A stretch of 64,000 nucleotides of DNA. It comes from Bacteroidota bacterium. Its GTDB lineage: Bacteria > Bacteroidota > Bacteroidia > AKYH767-A > OLB10. The stretch is from assembly GCA_016699635.1 (NCBI GenBank), contig CP064983.1, forward strand, positions 930,001 to 994,000, in the 5' to 3' direction. This document shows, piece by piece, positions 59,699 through 64,000 of the stretch (the first letter of the stretch is position 1; each line of letters begins with the position of its first letter). The notes beneath the pieces were generated by a model. It saw nothing but the letters and a program-made list of their open reading frames with translations, ran no database searches and had not been told where the DNA came from. The translations under genes were made by a program, and so were the position numbers.

Positions 59699-62600
59699 TT
59701 ATTCAACCACTACTCTAACCTGATTGTTGCTGCCTTCAGTTTGTACATTCAGCATGTACGCTCCTTTAGCTACTTTGCTCAGGTCAAGTTGCAATATGTT
59801 TTGTCCTGCTGCATTAGCATGTGATTGTGTCATTACTACACTACCACTCAGATCAAGCACTGTTACCTGTGCTGTGCCTTTGTCAGCTGTGTATTCTACA
59901 TTCAACACACCTGCTGTTGGGTTTGGATATACATTCAGTTTGCTTGCAGAAGCCATTTCGCCTTCTTTACAACCTATTGTTACTGCAAAGGCTTTTGAAC
60001 CTGCACCACAACTGTTAGTTGCAGTCACAACTACTGAACCGTTTCCTGTTCCCCAATCCAAAGTAAGTGCATTAGAGTTTCCTCCGCCTGCAACATAACT
60101 TGCTGTTGGTGCTGATGGATATGTCCACGAAATTGTATATGATCCTGTTGTATTACTCATATCAGCAGTAAACTCTATACCTTGTGTATTGGCACACCAG
60201 CTTGAAGGTACTGCAGTTAATGCAATCGGTGAGTTTGGTGTTCCTTTTACAGAAACACAACGTGATGCACTGGTACCACAACTGTTGCTTGCTGTTACAC
60301 AAACCTGTCCTGTTGTCAGTGAGCCATACTGTACACTTACTGTGCTGTTACCATTTCCGATAACAGTTCCGGGAGCTGTCCAGTTGTATGTAATTCCTGA
60401 AACCGGAGCTACGCTGTAGCTAACGCTCTGTCCGCAAACACCATTGGTAATACCGGTGATGGCAGGAGGAACAGATGGAAGACCGGGTGCTACAGTTTTA
60501 CATTTTATTGGTGAGGTAACACCGCAAATGCTCGTTACACTAACACAAATGTTTCCTACACTGTTGTATGAAGGACTAAATGTAGCATTGATGCTGTTAG
60601 TTGTTGAACTACCTGTTGCACCTGCTGGTAGCGTCCAATTGTAACTTGCTGCACCTGTTGATGCAGGAACACTGAATGTCAATGTCTGGTTAGGACATGC
60701 CGTAAATGATCCGCTGATAACATTCAATGGTGATGCTGATGAGCCAATTACAAGACACTTCGATGGTGAATTGAAACATGGTGTCTGCGCACTTACACAA
60801 AGAGTACCACCTGTCCATGAAGGACCAAAGTTTACTGTTACACTTGTGCCATTACCACTTACAGTTGCATCGCCTGAAACTGTCCATAGATAGGATGTTG
60901 CTCCGTCAACAGCAACTGTACTGTACGTACCTGAGCTGTTTGCACATGTTGTAGTTGCTCCGCTTACTGCTGCAGGAGTACTTACTATACCACGCAACCA
61001 CTGACTCTTACGTAATGAGCTACCACAACCGTTACCGGCCTGAACACCTATGCGGTATCCTGATCCATTTGGTGCTCCAAACACAACAGTTACTGATGGT
61101 GTAGTTGAAATATAGGGTGATGGATTACCATTGAATGTTGTTCCAACAGGGCCATCCCATGTATATTGCGTTGCATTAGCCACTGCCGCAACACTTATGG
61201 TTGCTGTGGTACCATTACAAGCATAAGCAGGCATTCCTAAAATGGGAACATTTACTGACTGTGCAGGAGGTGCAGTACTGGTATAAGTTAATGAACCTGA
61301 AATCTGCGCCTGACAAGCATTGCCATCTGCCACATAAATAGTGCTCATTCCTGTCGGAAGATTATTCATGATTCCATCTACATTAAAGTTTATAAAATCA
61401 GAAGTAAAACTATATGGAGATAAACCGCCCGAAGCTGATACGTAAATAATACCATCACTGCCACCAATACATCCTACATTCTTCAGTGAGTCTATGCTTA
61501 ATGTTGGATTATCATTAACACTCAGACTTGTGCTCTCACTTGCCGAACAACCATATTGATTGGTTACAACAACTGTATAAGTTCCACTGTATAGAACACC
61601 GGGATTGATGATAGTTGGATTTTGTAGTGTGCTGTTAAAACCATTAGGTCCTGTCCATGAATAAGTGTTTCCACTTGACTGTCCCATGGCTATGTTGTCT
61701 CCTGTTAAGGAGATATCATTACCCAAACAAACATCACCACCTGAGCTTGCAATTGGCGTAGGTGATGGTGATAAACTAAATGACCATACAGTACATGAAC
61801 TGCCACCACCAAGTATCTGTGGCACTACCATCCAGTAATATACAGGTGCTCCACCTGATACATCTGCGCTGAAAGATAATCCCCCCTGATTTGCTGATAC
61901 TAATGTTGTTGGAGGATTGTTGGCATCGAAATACACATCATATCCTGTAGCACCGGACAATGAAGGCCAGCTTAACAGAACAGTATTGGTAATTACATCA
62001 GCACATGCACTGCCTGCATTTGCAGGTGATGATGGCGCTGATATACATACAGGAGGTGTAATGTTTATGCTGTAATCTTCGTACTCACCTTGTCCGCTGT
62101 TGGTACATGGGTTTGTTGGATTACTAGGTGTAAAACTTGTTAAAATACGCATGCGTCTAACTCCTGTAGTTGCATTTAATGGAATAGTAAAGCTGCCTGT
62201 AATTGGTGAGTACAGATAACTATTAGATGTAACAATCTGTTCTGTTGCCTGAAAAGTACCATCGGCATTAAAATCAATCCAAATAGCGTGACCAAAGTTA
62301 CTTGATCCGGCTATTGTCATTGTAAAATTGATAGTTGAGCCTGGTTCAAATTCACCTGAAACTGTTGCGCTATGATCATCATAACCTGTTGAACTGCCAC
62401 CACTACTTTGATTAATATTAGTAGTTCCACCGGTTGTAGTAAAGTTACTGATGTAGTAAGTTAAACCACCACCGGTTGTTGGTGTACAATAACATGCAGA
62501 AGGTAAATTTTGAGTAACCGTAATTGGAGTAGAAGTTGCGTTTAATCCACTGTAAGAGCAGTAAACTATGACCTGATACTGCGTAGTAACCGATTGGCTG

Positions 62601-64000
62601 GTTATAGCATAGATATTATTAATGCCTGCTGAACCAAGATTATTCCATGTTATTCCGCCATCTGTTGAATTCTGAAACTGATAAGTTAAACCATCAACGC
62701 CTGTTGGACCTGCTGTTAAATTAAAACCAATGCCTGCACAAATATTTGCCGGACCACTGATTGTTGCTGCGGGTGTGCCTGTACATGATGGAAGTGCTAC
62801 AACTTCAAAACTGTAATCTTCATACTCACCATTACCACTGATATTACATGGATCTGTTGGACCACTGTAAGACCAGCTAGCCAATACACGCATACGTTTA
62901 GTACCTGCTGTTGTTCCATTAGGTATAATGAAGCTACCTGTTAAAGGTGATGAAAGAAAACTTGAACTGGTTACTAATTGTTCCGTTGCTTGGAAAACAC
63001 CATCTTCGTTCAAGTCTATCCAAATGGCACGTCCATAAGTACCACTTGTAACAGAGATACTATAATTTATTGTAGCACCCGGATTTGCTGATGCAGATGC
63101 ACTACCACTGAAATTCTGATAGGGGCCTCCACCTACACTGCTATTGTTAATGTTGGTAATACCACCGGTTGTGGTAAAGTTGGTGATGTAATACGTAAAT
63201 CCATTAACTGTAGTTGGTGTACAATAACATGCTGTTGGTGAATTTTGTGTTACTGTTACAGCAGTTGATGTATTAGATAAACCGCTGTTTGTACAGGTAA
63301 CAATAACCTGATACATGGTTGTTACTGTTTGGTTGCTTACAATGTAGTTATTAAAAACATCAGCAATTCCCATATTATTCCAGGTTAAACCACCATCAGT
63401 AGAGTTCTGAAACTGATAAGTAAATCCTGCTAAACCTGTTGGACCTGCAGTAAGTGTAAAAGGAACGCCTGCACAAACATTAGCAGGGGCACCACCAATA
63501 GTTGCAGATGGTGTTCCTGAGCAACCTACCGGTGTTTGAATATCAACTGTATAATCTTCTGTCTCACCTGAACCAAAACCTTGGGTACAAGCATCAGTAG
63601 CCAACATGTCAACTGTACGTTGACGGATACGCATTCCGGTATTTCCATCTAATGCAGTCACCGGAATAGTGATTGTAACACTATTTGTTAATGCTCCTGT
63701 TGAAGTACTTGAAACCTCTGTATATTCACTGGCATCAAAAGTTCCGCTTTGGTCATAATCAATCCAAACACCTGTCCACACCCCTGTTGAAGTTGTTGTT
63801 CTGGTAAAAGTATATGATGAACCTTTTAAAACAGTTGTTGTTGCTGCCTGATAAGAATAAGCAGGTAAAGCACATCCTGCCCCGGCTGTATTATTGCTGA
63901 TAGTATTAAAATCAACCTGAGTAATACATGGACTCGATGAGGTATGAAGGTTTGTAGTACAATAGCAATTATAAAATGGACTCATTGTAACCTGAACAGG
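59699..64000 (-). CDS. Giant GEVED-repeat surface protein with T9SS sorting domain, N-terminus cut by window edge
   Basis: The frame is open from the right edge to the stop at 59699, so more than 1430 residues are present and the true start is outside. It holds three GEVED-type domains (each has GRAIWIDLNEDG and GEYEDYSF-like motifs), fibronectin/Ig-like repeats, a SprB-like repeat and PKD/BIg-type repeats rich in Ser, Thr and Gly. The end is a T9SS type A sorting domain (LNVYPNPTAGVLNVEYTAD). It is a surface-exposed adhesin or gliding-related protein by analogy; the ligand is unknown. It is unusually free of frameshifts given the rest of the window. Confidence 0.85.
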   Translation of the reverse strand, partial: PVQVTMSPFYNCYCTTNLHTSSSPCITQVDFNTISNNTAGAGCALPAYSYQAATTTVLKGSSYTFTRTTTSTGVWTGVWIDYDQSGTFDASEYTEVSSTSTGALTNSVTITIPVTALDGNTGMRIRQRTVDMLATDACTQGFGSGETEDYTVDIQTPVGCSGTPSATIGGAPANVCAGVPFTLTAGPTGLAGFTYQFQNSTDGGLTWNNMGIADVFNNYIVSNQTVTTMYQVIVTCTNSGLSNTSTAVTVTQNSPTACYCTPTTVNGFTYYITNFTTTGGITNINNSSVGGGPYQNFSGSASASANPGATINYSISVTSGTYGRAIWIDLNEDGVFQATEQLVTSSSFLSSPLTGSFIIPNGTTAGTKRMRVLASWSYSGPTDPCNISGNGEYEDYSFEVVALPSCTGTPAATISGPANICAGIGFNLTAGPTGVDGLTYQFQNSTDGGITWNNLGSAGINNIYAITSQSVTTQYQVIVYCSYSGLNATSTPITVTQNLPSACYCTPTTGGGLTYYISNFTTTGGTTNINQSSGGSSTGYDDHSATVSGEFEPGSTINFTMTIAGSSNFGHAIWIDFNADGTFQATEQIVTSNSYLYSPITGSFTIPLNATTGVRRMRILTSFTPSNPTNPCTNSGQGEYEDYSINITPPVCISAPSSPANAGSACADVITNTVLLSWPSLSGATGYDVYFDANNPPTTLVSANQGGLSFSADVSGGAPVYYWMVVPQILGGGSSCTVWSFSLSPSPTPIASSGGDVCLGNDISLTGDNIAMGQSSGNTYSWTGPNGFNSTLQNPTIINPGVLYSGTYTVVVTNQYGCSASESTSLSVNDNPTLSIDSLKNVGCIGGSDGIIYVSASGGLSPYSFTSDFINFNVDGIMNNLPTGMSTIYVADGNACQAQISGSLTYTSTAPPAQSVNVPILGMPAYACNGTTATISVAAVANATQYTWDGPVGTTFNGNPSPYISTTPSVTVVFGAPNGSGYRIGVQAGNGCGSSLRKSQWLRGIVSTPAAVSGATTTCANSSGTYSTVAVDGATSYLWTVSGDATVSGNGTSVTVNFGPSWTGGTLCVSAQTPCFNSPSKCLVIGSSASPLNVISGSFTACPNQTLTFSVPASTGAASYNWTLPAGATGSSTTNSINATFSPSYNSVGNICVSVTSICGVTSPIKCKTVAPGLPSVPPAITGITNGVCGQSVSYSVAPVSGITYNWTAPGTVIGNGNSTVSVQYGSLTTGQVCVTASNSCGTSASRCVSVKGTPNSPIALTAVPSSWCANTQGIEFTADMSNTTGSYTISWTYPSAPTASYVAGGGNSNALTLDWGTGNGSVVVTATNSCGAGSKAFAVTIGCKEGEMASASKLNVYPNPTAGVLNVEYTADKGTAQVTVLDLSGSVVMTQSHANAAGQNILQLDLSKVAKGAYMLNVQTEGSNNQVRVVVE
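62050..63530 (-). repeat. Two tandem ~740-bp protein-coding repeats (Ig-like plus GEVED)
   Basis: Two units of about 247 residues each (63530-62790 and 62789-62050) start with CSGTPSATIG and CTGTPAATIS. Both contain LTAGPTG, YQFQNSTDGG, CYCTPTT and a GEVED end. They are clearly diverged, not identical, and indicate domain duplication inside the giant T9SS protein. A partial third copy lies upstream to the edge. Confidence 0.75.

Noticed and set aside
59724..60644. Plus-strand open frames within the giant T9SS gene
   Set aside because: They are shadows of a long, composition-consistent minus-strand coding region with clear domains.
1..64000. CRISPR arrays, intact insertion sequences or prophage genes
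   Set aside because: I saw no regularly spaced direct repeats, transposase or integrase motifs, or phage structural genes on either strand.

Overview
The window is from an AT-rich member of the Bacteroidota, most like the Chitinophagales/Sphingobacteriales type of environmental genome. Five secreted proteins or fragments carry (or, at the window edge, begin) a type IX secretion (T9SS) C-terminal sorting domain. Many genes are preceded by the Bacteroidota -7 element TAnnTTTG. NuoG is the short form common in this phylum, and gene neighbourhoods such as HU-TPR-bS22-like-rng and purH-mreB are typical. About twenty otherwise well-conserved genes contain one-base indels, mostly in short homopolymers. 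This looks like uncorrected sequencing error rather than gene decay, so I annotate those genes at full length and state the breaks.

Layout. 1-10.3 kb (mostly minus strand): an M43-type secreted metalloprotease (cut by the left edge), a trans-sulfuration PLP enzyme, a small membrane protein, an LtaS-like sulfatase, a DUF885 zinc peptidase, RNase G, a 29-residue ribosomal-type protein, a TPR protein and HU. 10.5-17.2 kb: aspS and a roughly 1525-residue T9SS adhesin. 17.2-31.2 kb: a complete nuoA-N operon for complex I, interrupted between nuoH and nuoI by a Zeta-toxin-like kinase plus a small partner gene, and between nuoI and nuoJ by an orphan lipoprotein. 31.2-37.4 kb: remnants of surface-protein genes, a U32-family protein with a ferredoxin and a flavin split-barrel protein, and gcvP. 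37.4-49.7 kb: a GC-rich structured intergenic element, a UbiA-like protein, two APC permeases, an Omp28-like T9SS protein, a deoxyhypusine-synthase-like enzyme, an M28 peptidase with a PDZ domain and an FtsX/MacB-type permease. 49.7-52.5 kb: purH and mreB. 52.8-58.4 kb: the respiratory cluster described next. 58.5-64 kb: a class 3 lipase and a giant GEVED-repeat T9SS protein cut by the right edge.

Most interesting system. The 52.8-58.4 kb cluster encodes a small membrane protein, a CuA subunit II fused to cytochrome c, a B-family heme-copper oxidoreductase subunit I, a SCO-type copper chaperone, and a large fusion of diheme cytochrome b, two [4Fe-4S] clusters and an MvhD/HdrA-like domain. Subunit I aligns well with ba3 oxidase and keeps the three CuB histidines. 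However, the active-site tyrosine needed for O2 reduction is glutamine, and one low-spin heme histidine is lysine. This suggests a nitric oxide reductase or other non-oxygen reductase with an unusual electron-input protein. An Fnr/Crp-like palindrome lies about 42 bp upstream of the predicted transcription start. All functional statements rest on motif reading from memory; no search or alignment was run.
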